Shown here: piece by piece, positions 19,723-28,855 of the stretch
Numbering within the stretch: position 1 is the stretch's first letter
Layout: each line of letters starts with the position of its first letter
NCBI RefSeq assembly: GCF_000577815.1
Contig: NZ_CBYM010000008.1
Coordinates: 1-64,000 of the forward strand
Direction of reading: 5' to 3'
From: Clostridium saudiense
GTDB lineage: Bacteria; Bacillota; Clostridia; Clostridiales; Clostridiaceae
DNA length: 64,000 nt
Made by a program: the position numbers and the translations under genes
The notes under the pieces: generated by a model
What the model was told of the DNA's origin: nothing
What the model saw: the letters and a program-made list of their open reading frames with translations, nothing else
Database searches by the model: none

Positions 19723-19880
19723 CTAGTCCTTTAAAATTAATCCAGAGAGATTAAAAAGGTCGGATATTGTACGACAGATAAAGCTTTAAATATGATAAAA
19801 ATAAATTAAATTAATATATTTATACCATGTTTAATTTTAAGTAGTAACGACCTTTCTATAAAAAGAAAGGTCGTTTTTTT
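19723..19880 (+). promoter_or_regulatory. PyrR-type transcription attenuator
   Basis: The loop region TCCAGAGAGATT (19741-19752) matches the PyrR-binding loop of Firmicute pyr leaders. Its stem is CCTTT (19728-19732) with AAAGG (19755-19759), plus TTAATC (19737-19742) with GATTAA (19749-19754). AAAGGTCG (19755-19762) can instead pair with CGACCTTT (19848-19855), the 5' arm of the terminator, to form the antiterminator. UMP-loaded PyrR would hold the first hairpin and allow termination before codB. The elements are seen in the sequence; PyrR control is inferred. Confidence 0.88.
19846..19880 (+). terminator. Attenuator terminator upstream of codB
   Basis: AACGACCTTTCT (19846-19857) pairs with AGAAAGGTCGTT (19864-19875) and is followed by seven T residues. 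This is the regulated terminator of the PyrR-type leader. Confidence 0.9.
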
Positions 19881-19928
19881 ATACCTTAGGCACTGGTTTT
19901 TAAATTTTATGTTTAAGGAGATTTAAAA

Positions 19929-21182
19929 ATGGAAGTAAAATTAAAAATGGATAGCAATGTAAATAAGGAGGACCATGATTACGCATTAGGTCATGTGCAT
20001 AGCAAAGATAAGAAAGGATTTCTTTCAATGTTTGTAGTAATGCTTGGATTTACATTTTTCTCGGCTAGTATGTTAACAGGTGGAAATCTAGGGACAGGCT
20101 TAACATTAAAAGAGTTCTTCATAGCAGTATTATTAGGAAATTTAATATTAGCTTGTTATACAGGATTGTTAGCATATATAGGAGCAGATACAGGACTTTC
20201 GATGCATTTACTTGCTAGGTATTCATTTGGAGAAAAGGGTTCATATCTTGCATCATTTATAACTAGTATTACGCAAATTGGATGGTTTGGTGTTGGAATA
20301 GCAATGTTTGCAATACCAGTAGCAAATAGATTTAATATAAATTTATATTTATTAGTAGCAGTAACAGGATTATTAATGACAGCAACAGCTTATTTTGGAA
20401 TGAAGTCTTTAACAATATTAAGTGCAATAGCAGTACCAGCAATAGCTATATTAGGAAGTACATCAGCAGTGATGGCAACTAATTCAGTAGGTGGAGTACA
20501 AGGGTTAATGAATATAGAGCCAACTAGTAAAATGGCAATGGTAACAGCGGTAACTTTATGTGTTGGTTCATTTATAAGCGGAGGAACAGCAACACCTGAC
20601 TTTGCTAGATTCTCAAAAAATAAAAAAGTAGCAGTTGGAACAACAGTAGTAGCATTCTTTATAGGAAATTCTTTAATGTTCTTATTTGGAGCAGTAGGTG
20701 CAATGGTTACAGGAAATTCTGATATAGCAGATGTAATGTTCTCACAAGGTTTAGTAATACCAGCAATATTAGTTTTAGGATTAAATATTTGGACAACTAA
20801 TGATAATGCAATTTATACATCTGGACTTGGATTATCAAACATAACTAAGTTGCCTAAAAAACAAATGGTAATCATAGGAGGACTTATAGGAACAGTAGGA
20901 TCAATATGGTTAAATAATAACTTTACAGCATTCTTAACTTTCTTAAACTCAATGTTACCTCCAGTTGGTGGAATAATAATAGCAGATTATTTCTTTATAA
21001 AGAAAAGAAAATATGATAATATTGAAAATGCAAAGTTTAAAAATGTAAACTGGATAGCAATAATGGCTTTCTTAGTAGGATTTATAGTTGCAAATGTTGT
21101 AACAGTTGGAGTTATAGCATTAAATGCAATTTTAACAACAATGATAGTTTACGTAATAGGAACAAAAATAACTGAAAAATAA
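19929..21182 (+). CDS. codB: Cytosine permease (NCS1 family)
   Basis: This is a proton- or sodium-coupled importer of cytosine. The 417-residue protein has about twelve membrane segments. It shows NCS1 landmarks: the GFTFFSASMLTGGNLGTG region in segment 1, ITQIGWFGVGIAMFA, and the IWTTNDNAIYTSGLGLSN region typical of the CodB subfamily. AAGGAGATT precedes the ATG. It is followed 12 bases later by codA, so the pair imports and deaminates cytosine to feed uracil salvage. The PyrR-type leader places it under pyrimidine control. Confidence 0.93.
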   Translation: MEVKLKMDSNVNKEDHDYALGHVHSKDKKGFLSMFVVMLGFTFFSASMLTGGNLGTGLTLKEFFIAVLLGNLILACYTGLLAYIGADTGLSMHLLARYSFGEKGSYLASFITSITQIGWFGVGIAMFAIPVANRFNINLYLLVAVTGLLMTATAYFGMKSLTILSAIAVPAIAILGSTSAVMATNSVGGVQGLMNIEPTSKMAMVTAVTLCVGSFISGGTATPDFARFSKNKKVAVGTTVVAFFIGNSLMFLFGAVGAMVTGNSDIADVMFSQGLVIPAILVLGLNIWTTNDNAIYTSGLGLSNITKLPKKQMVIIGGLIGTVGSIWLNNNFTAFLTFLNSMLPPVGGIIIADYFFIKKRKYDNIENAKFKNVNWIAIMAFLVGFIVANVVTVGVIALNAILTTMIVYVIGTKITEK

Positions 21183-21194
21183 GGTGATGATAAT

Positions 21195-22460
21195 ATGTTA
21201 ATTAAAAAAGTAAGACTTTTAGATAGAGAAGGATTATTTGACATAAGAATAGTTGATGGAAAGTTTACTGAAATAGCAGAAAATTTAGATGTTGTAAATG
21301 ATGAAGAAATTATAGAAGGAAATGGAGCATTAGCTTCTGCTCCTTTTATAGAACCACATATACATTTAGATACTACTTTAACAGCTGGAGAACCAGAATG
21401 GAATAAAAGTGGAACACTTTTTGAAGGAATAGAAAGATGGTCTCAAAGAAAAGAATTCTTAACTAAAGAAGATGTTAAAACTAGAGCTAAAAAAGCTATA
21501 GAATGGCAAGTTGCTAATGGAATTCAATTTATAAGAACTCATGTTGATGTTACTGATGAGAGTTTAATTGCTTTAAAAGCAATGATAGAAGTAAGGGAAG
21601 AAATTAAAGATTATGTTACATTACAAATAGTAGCTTTCCCACAAGAAGGAATTCTTTCTTATCCTAATGGTATTCAATTAATAGAAGAAGCTATAAAGTT
21701 AGGGGCTGACGTAATAGGGGCTATACCTCACTTTGAATTTACAAGAGAGTATGGTGTAGAATCTATAAATAAAATATTTGAATTAGCTAAAAAATACAAT
21801 GTATTAGTAGATGTTCATTGTGATGAAATAGATGATGAGCAATCAAGATTTTTAGAAGTAGTAGCAGCAAGAGCTTTAGAAACAGGCCTTAAAAATAAGG
21901 TAACAGCTAGTCATACTACAGCAATGGGATCGTACAATGATGCATATACATATAAGTTATTTAGGTTATTAAAAATGTCTGGAATAAACTTTGTTTCAAA
22001 TCCTTTAGTAAATACTCATCTTCAAGGAAGATTTGATACATATCCTAAGAGAAGAGGTATAACAAGAGTTAAGGAATTAAACGAATCAGGAATAAATGTT
22101 TCTTTTGGACATGATGATATTTTTGATCCATGGTATCCAATGGGAACTGGTAATATGATAGAAGTAGTTCATTTTGGGTTACATGTATGCCAAATGATGG
22201 GCTATGATGATATAAATGAATCATTAAAGTTTATATCTACTAATAGTGCAAGAACATTAAATATTGAAGATATATATGGAATAGAAATAGGTAAACCAGG
22301 GAATTTAATATTACTAAATTCTGAAAGTGGTTATGATGCTGTTAGAAGAAGAGCAGAGGTTTTATATTCAATAAGAGAAGGTAGAGTTATAGCAAAGACT
22401 ATACCAAGCAAGTCATTTATAACTGTAAATGAAGAAAAAGAAGTAACATTTAAAAGATAG
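21195..22460 (+). CDS. codA: Cytosine deaminase
   Basis: CodA converts cytosine to uracil and ammonia. The 421-residue amidohydrolase has the metal motif HIH (55-57) within [15 protein letters not shown]. Other active-site segments are THVDVTD (115-121), DVHCDE with H208 and E211, ASHTTAMG (H240), and [13 protein letters not shown] with D307/D308. These match the E. coli CodA type rather than general dihydroorotases. The ribosome-binding site AAGGTGATG lies upstream. It forms a two-gene operon with codB. Confidence 0.95.
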   Translation: MLIKKVRLLDREGLFDIRIVDGKFTEIAENLDVVNDEEIIEGNGALASAPFIEPHIHLDTTLTAGEPEWNKSGTLFEGIERWSQRKEFLTKEDVKTRAKKAIEWQVANGIQFIRTHVDVTDESLIALKAMIEVREEIKDYVTLQIVAFPQEGILSYPNGIQLIEEAIKLGADVIGAIPHFEFTREYGVESINKIFELAKKYNVLVDVHCDEIDDEQSRFLEVVAARALETGLKNKVTASHTTAMGSYNDAYTYKLFRLLKMSGINFVSNPLVNTHLQGRFDTYPKRRGITRVKELNESGINVSFGHDDIFDPWYPMGTGNMIEVVHFGLHVCQMMGYDDINESLKFISTNSARTLNIEDIYGIEIGKPGNLILLNSESGYDAVRRRAEVLYSIREGRVIAKTIPSKSFITVNEEKEVTFKR

Positions 22461-22472
22461 TAGAAATAAAAG

Positions 22473-22508
22473 CAGATGAATTGCATTAAATTCATCTGTT
22501 TTTATTTT
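22473..22508 (+). terminator. Terminator after codA
   Basis: CAGATGAATT (22473-22482) pairs with AATTCATCTG (22489-22498) and runs into a T-rich tail. Confidence 0.9.
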
Positions 22509-22613
22509 TTTATTATATTTAAAATTAATGAACTTAATTTATATAATATTTTAATTGATTCTACATATATTGTTAGTAAACTAAAATATTTATAAAAATG
22601 GAGTGATATTAAA

Positions 22614-23873
22614 ATGGATGATAATGCCCTGATATTGATTGTTGTTATTGCTATTCTTATTATTATGTCAGCTTACTTTTCAGCTACAGAAACAGCTTTT
22701 TCTAGCTTAAATAAAATTAAGCTAAAGAACTTAGCTGTAAATGGAAGTAAAAGAGCCGAAAGTACATTAAATCTCGCTAAAAAGTTTGATAGCATACTTT
22801 CAACCATATTAATAGGTAATAATATAGTGAATATAGCATCAGCATCAATAGCTACTATAGTTTTTACTAAATATTATGGGGATGCAGGTGTAACAATTTC
22901 AACAATCGTTATGACTATAGTTGTATTAATATTTGGGGAAATATCTCCTAAAAGCTTATCAAAGGAGAGTCCTGAAAAATTTGCAATGTTTTCTACACCA
23001 ATATTAAAAGTATTGCTTATTATATTTACCCCACTAAATTTTGTGTTTGGGTTATGGAAAAAGACTATTTCTAAGGTAATAAAAGTTGAAGAAATTCCAA
23101 TAGAAGTTGAAGAAGAATTATTGACTATTGTAGAAGAAGCTGAAATTAAAGGTGGAATAGATGAACATGAGAGTAAGCTTATACGTTCAGCTATAGAATT
23201 TAATGATTTAGATGCAGATCAAATACTAACCTCAAGGGTTGATTTAATTTCAATATCTAAAGAAGCTACAATAGAGGATGTAAGAAGGGTTTTTAAAGAA
23301 AATAAATTTTCAAGAATTCCTGTTTATGAAAATAATATAGATAATATAATTGGTGTGATTCATGAAAAAGATTTTTATGATGCACTAGATGATAAAAAAG
23401 TTAATATTGATAGTATTATAAAACCAATATTATATGTGACTTCAAATACTAAGATTTCAGAACTTTTAAAGAAGTTTCAATATCTTAAAAATCATATGGC
23501 TGTAGTTATAGATGAATTTGGTGGAACCATGGGAATTATAACACTTGAGGATGTATTAGAGGAACTAGTAGGTGAAATATGGGATGAGCATGATGAAGTT
23601 GTAGAATATTTTAAAAAGATAGATGAAGATAAGTATTCGGTTATATGCAGTGTTTCATTAGGGGATTTTTTTGAAGAATTTAATATGAAGGAAGAAGTAG
23701 ATGATTTTGAAGTACAAACTGTTAACGGATGGGTTATAAAAGAATTTGGATATTTACCTAAGGTTGGAGAAAGTTTTGTATATAGAGATTTAAGTATTTC
23801 TATTTCTAAAATTGAGGAGAGAAGGGTAAAAGAAATAATAGTTGAAAGAATTGAGGAACAGAAATGTAGCTAA
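22614..23873 (+). CDS. CNNM/CorC-HlyC family membrane protein with CBS pair
   Basis: The family is linked to Mg2+ (and Co2+) efflux or homeostasis; older annotations call it hemolysin. The 419-residue protein has an N-terminal DUF21/CNNM domain of three to four membrane segments (about 1-150, with SAYFSATETAFSSLN and FGEISPKSLSKE). A CBS pair follows (about 205-325, with IPVYENNIDNIIGVIHEKDF and DEFGGTMGIITLEDVLEELVGEI). A CorC_HlyC domain forms the C-terminus. It is monocistronic between two terminators. Confidence 0.92.
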   Translation: MDDNALILIVVIAILIIMSAYFSATETAFSSLNKIKLKNLAVNGSKRAESTLNLAKKFDSILSTILIGNNIVNIASASIATIVFTKYYGDAGVTISTIVMTIVVLIFGEISPKSLSKESPEKFAMFSTPILKVLLIIFTPLNFVFGLWKKTISKVIKVEEIPIEVEEELLTIVEEAEIKGGIDEHESKLIRSAIEFNDLDADQILTSRVDLISISKEATIEDVRRVFKENKFSRIPVYENNIDNIIGVIHEKDFYDALDDKKVNIDSIIKPILYVTSNTKISELLKKFQYLKNHMAVVIDEFGGTMGIITLEDVLEELVGEIWDEHDEVVEYFKKIDEDKYSVICSVSLGDFFEEFNMKEEVDDFEVQTVNGWVIKEFGYLPKVGESFVYRDLSISISKIEERRVKEIIVERIEEQKCS

Positions 23874-23881
23874 TTTTTAAT

Positions 23882-23931
23882 AAAGTAAAATACAATTGAG
23901 ATGAAATTCTCAAATGTATTTTACTTTTTTT
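23882..23931. terminator. Bidirectional-looking terminator after the CNNM gene
   Basis: GTAAAATACA (23885-23894) with TGTATTTTAC (23915-23924) and an inner TTGAGA/TCTCAA form a long hairpin flanked by A and T runs. Confidence 0.85.
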
Positions 23932-24026
23932 AAATATATTACAAGCTAATTTTAGTTACATAATATAAATTTTGATGTATTATTAATAGGAAATATAAAT
24001 ATAAATATAAATGATTGGAGTAAAAA

Positions 24027-25175
24027 ATGAAAGCAAATATGTTTATGCCAAAATATATGTTAACTTTTAAATGTATTGGATCAGAATGTGTAGATACATG
24101 TTGTGCAGGATGGGATATAAATATAGATGAAGATACATATAAAAAGTATAGTAATTGTACTGGAGAGCTTAAAGAGTTAGTTAAGGGTAAATTTAGAGAA
24201 AATAAAAATAGTGGCGATTATTTTAATAAAGGGTTTATGATTTTAAAAGAAGAAAATAGATGTCCATTTTTAAATGATAATTTACTATGTGATATTCATG
24301 GAGGAATAGGTGAAGAAAATCTTTGTATAACTTGTAAGAGGTTTCCGCGAGTATATAATATTATAGATGATGTATACGAAAAATCGGCTTTACCATCATG
24401 TGAAGAAGCATGTAAAATTGCATTTTTAAATAAAGAAAAAATGGAGTTTATTGAGTGTGAAGAAAAAATAGATGAAAGTGCTATTGAAATTAGAAGGATA
24501 ATAGATACAGAAGCCTTTGAAGATAGCGATAGTTTACTTCAATATTTTTGGGATATAAGAGTTAATTCAATAAATATAATTCAAAATAGAAATTTTACTA
24601 TAGAAGAAAGATTAAATATATTAAAGAATTTTTATAATATAATCCAAGAGTTTTATAAGAAAAATGACTTTGAAAGTATAGAGGAGCTTTTAGAAGATTT
24701 TAGTGAGGATAATGTAAATTTAGAAGAGTTAAAAGGAAGTCCTTTTAATGAAAGTAATGAATTTTATTTAAGCCTTATAGATGAAAAACTTATTAATAAT
24801 ATAAAGGGAATAAGGCTTAAAGAATGTGTAGTAGAATATAAAGAGGGTATTTCAAAATATGATGATTTAAGCAAATATATAAGTGAAAATCAAGATGTTT
24901 TTATAGGACTTAAAGAATACTCATATATTTTAGAAAATTATTTAGTTAATCAAATTTTTAAGGACTTAATTCCATTTAATAAAGGTGAAAGCTTAAACTT
25001 AAGTATAAATGTATTAATTAATAGTTATAAGATAATAAAGGCTTATGTAATAGGAATTGCTTTAAATTCAAAAAAGGCAATAACTGAAGATGAAATAATA
25101 AGAGTTATTCAAAGTTTAAGTAAAGATATAGAGCATAATAAAGTATTTAAAAATATATTAGAAAATAATATATAG
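24027..25175 (+). CDS. FliB-like flagellin lysine-N-methylase family protein
   Basis: FliB methylates surface lysines of flagellin in Salmonella, and clostridia often encode several relatives. The 382-residue protein has the characteristic cysteine-rich N-terminus MFMPKYMLTFKCIGSECVDTCCAGW, followed by CPFLNDNLLCDIHG and NLCITCKRFPRVY. These form a likely metal or Fe-S site. The remainder is charged and helical with no recognised domain. No flagellar gene lies nearby, so the substrate is open. It is monocistronic with a strong terminator. Family confidence is high; flagellin as the substrate is uncertain. Confidence 0.8.
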   Translation: MKANMFMPKYMLTFKCIGSECVDTCCAGWDINIDEDTYKKYSNCTGELKELVKGKFRENKNSGDYFNKGFMILKEENRCPFLNDNLLCDIHGGIGEENLCITCKRFPRVYNIIDDVYEKSALPSCEEACKIAFLNKEKMEFIECEEKIDESAIEIRRIIDTEAFEDSDSLLQYFWDIRVNSINIIQNRNFTIEERLNILKNFYNIIQEFYKKNDFESIEELLEDFSEDNVNLEELKGSPFNESNEFYLSLIDEKLINNIKGIRLKECVVEYKEGISKYDDLSKYISENQDVFIGLKEYSYILENYLVNQIFKDLIPFNKGESLNLSINVLINSYKIIKAYVIGIALNSKKAITEDEIIRVIQSLSKDIEHNKVFKNILENNI

Positions 25176-25183
25176 TTTAAAGG

Positions 25184-25222
25184 CGTATTACTAAATTAAT
25201 ATTAGTTTAGTAATACGTTTTT
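25184..25222 (+). terminator. Terminator after the FliB-like gene
   Basis: A 12-bp stem, CGTATTACTAAA (25184-25195) with TTTAGTAATACG (25206-25217), is followed by T residues. Confidence 0.9.
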
Positions 25223-25357
25223 TATTAGAATTAATAATAAATTAAATAAATTGAGGTTTGTAAGAATTCAGAAATTAAAAATGAGACTGATTATTTGAGA
25301 ATAAGCAATGGTATAATAATATTAGTATTTATATTTTAAAGGGTGAGGTGAGTATAA

Positions 25358-25837
25358 ATGGAGTATGATTGTGGATTTACAAAGAGAAATAAATGGTTTA
25401 GATATCGTGCAGCGGCAATTATTATAGAAAATGGACATGTTCTTTTTGCTGGAAATGAAAGAGAAAGTTATTATTATTCTATTGGTGGTGGAGTTCATAT
25501 TGGAGAATCTGCAGAAGAAGCTGTAAAGCGTGAAGTGTTAGAAGAAACTGGTGTTGAGTATGAAGTAGAAAGATTAGCATTTATACATGAAAATTTCTTT
25601 GATGGAGATGGTACTTTAGAAGGAAGGGAATGTCATGAGATAGCCTTATATTTCTTAATGAAACCGAGAGGGACTCAAGAATTAAATAGCAATAGTTATA
25701 CTCAAGGGGTAAAAGAAAATATGTATTGGTTACCTATAGATAAATTAAATGAGTATAGAGCATATCCAACATTTTTTAGAGAAAAATTAAAAGATTTAAA
25801 AAATGAAATCCAACATATTATCACTTACCAAGATTAA
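25358..25837 (+). CDS. Nudix hydrolase
   Basis: Nudix enzymes hydrolyse nucleoside diphosphates linked to another moiety. The 159-residue protein carries a complete Nudix box at residues 44-66, with the key REVLEETG (58-65). The substrate cannot be told from sequence. The ribosome-binding site GGGTGAGGTG precedes the ATG. It is followed 42 bases later by an ANT(6)-like gene and then a GNAT gene on the same strand without a terminator between. This suggests a small operon of modifying enzymes. Confidence 0.9.
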   Translation: MEYDCGFTKRNKWFRYRAAAIIIENGHVLFAGNERESYYYSIGGGVHIGESAEEAVKREVLEETGVEYEVERLAFIHENFFDGDGTLEGRECHEIALYFLMKPRGTQELNSNSYTQGVKENMYWLPIDKLNEYRAYPTFFREKLKDLKNEIQHIITYQD

Positions 25838-25879
25838 AATTAAATAGTAATTACTATTGAGTTATATAAGGAGAAGTTT

Positions 25880-26761
25880 ATGAGAAGTGAAAAGGAAATG
25901 TATGATTTGATTTTAGATATAGCTAAACGAGATGAAAGAATTAGAGCTGTATATATGAATGGCTCAAGAGCTAATCCTAATATAAAAAAAGATATATTTC
26001 AAGATTATGATATTGTATATGTGGTAACAGAAACTAAAACTTTTATAGAAGATAAAAAATGGACAAGTAATTTTGGAGAACCAATTATTTTTCAAGAACC
26101 AGATAAATTGGATAAAATGCAAGGAATTAATATTGACTTTAATAATGGATATACTTATTTGATGCAATTTACAGATGGAAATAGAATAGATTTGCATCTG
26201 CAACCAATTAATATGTTAACTGAGGAATATAACAAAGATAAATTAGTAGTTCAATTATTAGATAAAGATAATATTTTACCAGAAGTTAAGCCTGCTAGTG
26301 ATGAAGATTACTGGATTAAAAAACCTAGTTATGAAGAATACTTTAGTGAATGTAATAATTTTTGGTGGGTAGCACCATATTGTGCAAAAGGATTATGGAG
26401 AAAAGAAATTCTCTATTCAATAGGTGTTATGAATAACTATGTAAGAGATGGATTAATAACTATGATTAAGTGGAAGGTTGGAATAGAGACAAATTTTAAA
26501 GTTAGTATTGGAAAATCTAATAAGTTTCTTAAAGAATATATAGATAAAGAATTATGGGATAAATTAATGAGTACTTTTAATATGAGTGATTATAATTCAT
26601 CATGGACAGCGCTTTTTATAACTTGTGAGTTATTTGAAGAGGTTGCTTATAGTGTATCTAAACAATTAGGATATGAGTATAATTATGATGAAGCACAAAG
26701 AAGTTTTAATTTTATTAAACATATAAAAGAGTTACCAGATGATGCCTTAGAAATTTATTAA
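25880..26761 (+). CDS. ANT(6)-like aminoglycoside 6-adenylyltransferase
   Basis: The AadE/AadK/ANT(6) family adenylylates streptomycin. The 293-residue protein has the nucleotidyltransferase motif MNGSRANP (26-33) with the metal-binding pair D42-x-D44 (QDYDIVYVV), then RIDLHLQP. The helical C-terminal part (NNFWWVAPYCAKGLWRKE, WKVGIETNF) is typical of this family. Length is close to the usual 285-300. No mobile element is nearby and base composition matches the neighbours, so it looks like a resident chromosomal copy, comparable to aadK of Bacillus. Activity on streptomycin is inferred only. Confidence 0.88.
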   Translation: MRSEKEMYDLILDIAKRDERIRAVYMNGSRANPNIKKDIFQDYDIVYVVTETKTFIEDKKWTSNFGEPIIFQEPDKLDKMQGINIDFNNGYTYLMQFTDGNRIDLHLQPINMLTEEYNKDKLVVQLLDKDNILPEVKPASDEDYWIKKPSYEEYFSECNNFWWVAPYCAKGLWRKEILYSIGVMNNYVRDGLITMIKWKVGIETNFKVSIGKSNKFLKEYIDKELWDKLMSTFNMSDYNSSWTALFITCELFEEVAYSVSKQLGYEYNYDEAQRSFNFIKHIKELPDDALEIY

Positions 26762-26786
26762 ATAAAGCATGAGAAGAGGATGTAAA

Positions 26787-27323
26787 ATGGATAAGATTAT
26801 TTATAAAAAGTTAAAAGAAGAAGAAATAAACGAAGAATTATTTTCAAAGTTTAATAGATATCAAGAGGTAAAAAGATGTTGGAGAAAACATGGAGATAAG
26901 TGGGAATTAGAAGATGTTCCATTTATAGAACAATGGGGTAAAGAAGAATATAAATTTTTAGTAAAATGTTTAAAAAATACTATAAGAACAAATGGAGTTG
27001 TTATAGGCGCATTTGATAGGGAAAGTTTAATAGGATTTTTTTCTATAGAAAGTGAATTCTTTGGAGCACATAAAGAATATGTACAATTATCATCTATTCA
27101 CGTTTCTTATAAAAGTCGTGGCAGAGGTATAGGTAAAGAACTTTTCATAATTGCTATTCAAGAAGCAAAACTACTTGGTGCAAAAAAACTATATATTTCG
27201 GCACATTCTTCAGAGGAATCACAAGCATTTTACAAAGTAATGGGATGTGTTGAAGCTGAAGAATATAATGAAAAAATTGTTTCAAAAGAACCTTATGATT
27301 GTCAGTTAGAATTTGTTTTATAG
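26787..27323 (+). CDS. GNAT family N-acetyltransferase
   Basis: A 178-residue protein with the GNAT fold: LIGFFSIESEFFG, then VQLSSIHVSYKSRGRGIGKELF (acetyl-CoA pyrophosphate-binding R/Q-x-x-G-x-G loop) and AKKLYISAHSSEESQAFYKVMG. The substrate is unknown. I choose ATG 26787 with AGAAGAGGAT as ribosome-binding site; an in-frame ATG at 26769 lies upstream of that site. It follows the ANT(6)-like gene by 25 bases and ends at a strong hairpin, so the Nudix, ANT(6) and GNAT genes are probably co-transcribed. Confidence 0.88.
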   Translation: MDKIIYKKLKEEEINEELFSKFNRYQEVKRCWRKHGDKWELEDVPFIEQWGKEEYKFLVKCLKNTIRTNGVVIGAFDRESLIGFFSIESEFFGAHKEYVQLSSIHVSYKSRGRGIGKELFIIAIQEAKLLGAKKLYISAHSSEESQAFYKVMGCVEAEEYNEKIVSKEPYDCQLEFVL

Positions 27324-27337
27324 ATATTAATTACTTT

Positions 27338-27375
27338 AGAGGTTATTGTAATAAAAAATTACAATAACCTCTTTG
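27338..27375 (+). terminator. Terminator after the Nudix-ANT(6)-GNAT unit
   Basis: A perfect 15-bp stem, AGAGGTTATTGTAAT (27338-27352) with ATTACAATAACCTCT (27358-27372). The T tail is short (TTT). Confidence 0.8.
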
Positions 27376-27467
27376 AAATACATATAATGGAAAAGTGATT
27401 AAATATATGTTATAATAATTGGTAATGATTAGTTAAAAATTATTGAAATATGGGAAGGGAATAGGAT

Positions 27468-28046
27468 ATGGGAATTAATGATGAAAGAGAAATAAAGTTG
27501 ACAACTGATAGATTAATATTAAGGGAATTTAATGAAAATGATTTCGCTGCGGTGCATGCTTATGCTTCTGATATAGAAAATATTAAGTATATGATATGGG
27601 GACCTAATTCAGAAGATGATACAGTTGAATTTTTAGTAGAATGTATAGAAAATGCTAATAAAAATCCTAGAAAACAATACGATTTTGCAGTGACTTTAAA
27701 GGATACAGGAAATGTAATAGGGGGATGTGGTATTTATTTAAATGATACATTAGATGAAGCAATGCTAGGATGGGTTTTACATAAGAATTATTGGAAGAAG
27801 GGGTATATGACCGAAGCAGGCAAAGAATTAGTTCGATTTGCATTTGAGGAATTAAAATTGCATAGATTATATGCTACTTGTGATGCAGAAAATTATGGTT
27901 CTTATCGTGTTATGGAAAATATAGGAATGAGAAGAGAGGGACATGCTATTAAAAATAGAAAGGTTGTTGGTTATAAAGATGAATATCATGATGAACTTTT
28001 CTATGGAATTTTAAAAGAAGAATGGAATGAAAAACAAAATAAATAA
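27468..28046 (+). CDS. GNAT N-acetyltransferase, RimJ/RimL type
   Basis: A 192-residue protein with the RimJ/RimL-like layout: TTDRLILREFNENDFAAV at the N-terminus, FAVTLKDTGNVIGGCGI, LGWVLHKNYWKKGYMTEAGKELVRFAF (acetyl-CoA loop), then LHRLYATCDAENYGSYRVMENIGM. Relatives acetylate ribosomal-protein N-termini or small amines. The substrate here is unknown. The ribosome-binding site GGGAAGGGAATAGG is strong. It is separated from the preceding unit by a terminator. Confidence 0.88.
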   Translation: MGINDEREIKLTTDRLILREFNENDFAAVHAYASDIENIKYMIWGPNSEDDTVEFLVECIENANKNPRKQYDFAVTLKDTGNVIGGCGIYLNDTLDEAMLGWVLHKNYWKKGYMTEAGKELVRFAFEELKLHRLYATCDAENYGSYRVMENIGMRREGHAIKNRKVVGYKDEYHDELFYGILKEEWNEKQNK

Positions 28047-28138
28047 TAGTGTAATTAATAAGTGGATAGGTTGTTGATATATTATTATGAAAATACAATA
28101 GAGGAATAAGAGTGAGGAATTTAAGGGAGGATAACGTA

Positions 28139-28657
28139 ATGAAAGTTGCTTTAAAAAAGTGTACATTAAATGATTTATTTACACTTAAAGAATTATCAAT
28201 AATTAATTATGTAGATACATATGGTCAAGATAATACACCGGTAAATATGGCAAAATATATTGATAAAAGCTTTAGTGTTGAAAAGCTAAGTCGTGAAATA
28301 ATAAATGAAAACTCTGGAGTTTATTTCATGTATATAGATGACATGTTAGGTGGATATGTAAAATTAAACAAATATAAAGCGCAAAAAGATATTAAGAATC
28401 CAAGATCAATGGAAATAGAAAAGATATATATATTAAAGGATTATCAAGGTAAGGATATAGTCGAGGAATTTATTGAACAAGTAATTAAAGTTGCAAGAAA
28501 TGATAGTAAAGAATTTATATGGCTTGGTATATGTGAAAGAAATGATAGAGAAATTTCATTTTATGAAAGGAATGGATTTAAAGAAATTGGTAAACATTCT
28601 TTTAAAGTAGGAGAGAAGCTTGAAACTAAATTTATTATGCATAAATATATAAAGTGA
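28139..28657 (+). CDS. GNAT family N-acetyltransferase
   Basis: A 172-residue protein: MKVALKKCTLNDLFTLKELS at the N-terminus, GGYVKLNKYKAQ, MEIEKIYILKDYQGKDIVEEFIEQVI (a GNAT motif A with a less usual loop), then WLGICERNDREISFYERNGFKEIG. AAGGGAGG (28123-28130) selects ATG 28139; the frame is open to GTG 28112 upstream. The acetyl-CoA loop QGKD departs from the usual QGxG/A, so activity is less certain than for the neighbours. Confidence 0.8.
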   Translation: MKVALKKCTLNDLFTLKELSIINYVDTYGQDNTPVNMAKYIDKSFSVEKLSREIINENSGVYFMYIDDMLGGYVKLNKYKAQKDIKNPRSMEIEKIYILKDYQGKDIVEEFIEQVIKVARNDSKEFIWLGICERNDREISFYERNGFKEIGKHSFKVGEKLETKFIMHKYIK

Positions 28658-28738
28658 AATTTAATTGTATATTAGTGTAAAAGGGTAATTAAAATTAGGA
28701 AATTAATAGTAGATATATTAAAAAAATAATGATAAACT

Positions 28739-28768
28739 AGGTATGAGAATTAGGTTCTCATACCTTTA
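28739..28768 (+). terminator. Hairpin upstream of the rsgA leader ORF
   Basis: A perfect 11-bp stem, AGGTATGAGAA (28739-28749) with TTCTCATACCT (28755-28765), is followed by TTAATTTCG, a poor T tail. It may be a weak terminator for the GNAT gene. Confidence 0.6.
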
Positions 28769-28792
28769 ATTTCGTAAAAGGAGTGATGTATT

Positions 28793-28855
28793 ATGATGAA
28801 AATAATAAGCATTGAAATGGATAGTGTATTAATTAGTGAGGTGGGTATTAATTAG
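28793..28855 (+). CDS. Possible 20-residue leader ORF upstream of rsgA
   Basis: ATGATG at 28793 is preceded by AAAGGAGTG (28777-28785) at an ideal distance and encodes MMKIISIEMDSVLISEVGIN before TAG. The last codons form the 5' arm of a hairpin, AGTGAGGTGGGTAT (28835-28848) with ATACCTCCTCACT (28883-28895). The stop codon lies in the loop region. The 3' arm contains CCTCC, a complement of the rsgA ribosome-binding site. It looks like a translated leader, but no experiment or homologue supports it here. Confidence 0.4.
   Translation: MMKIISIEMDSVLISEVGIN

Noticed and set aside
25358..28657. Mobile resistance island
   Set aside because: No transposase, integrase, inverted repeats or composition change was seen; resident chromosomal genes are the simpler reading.
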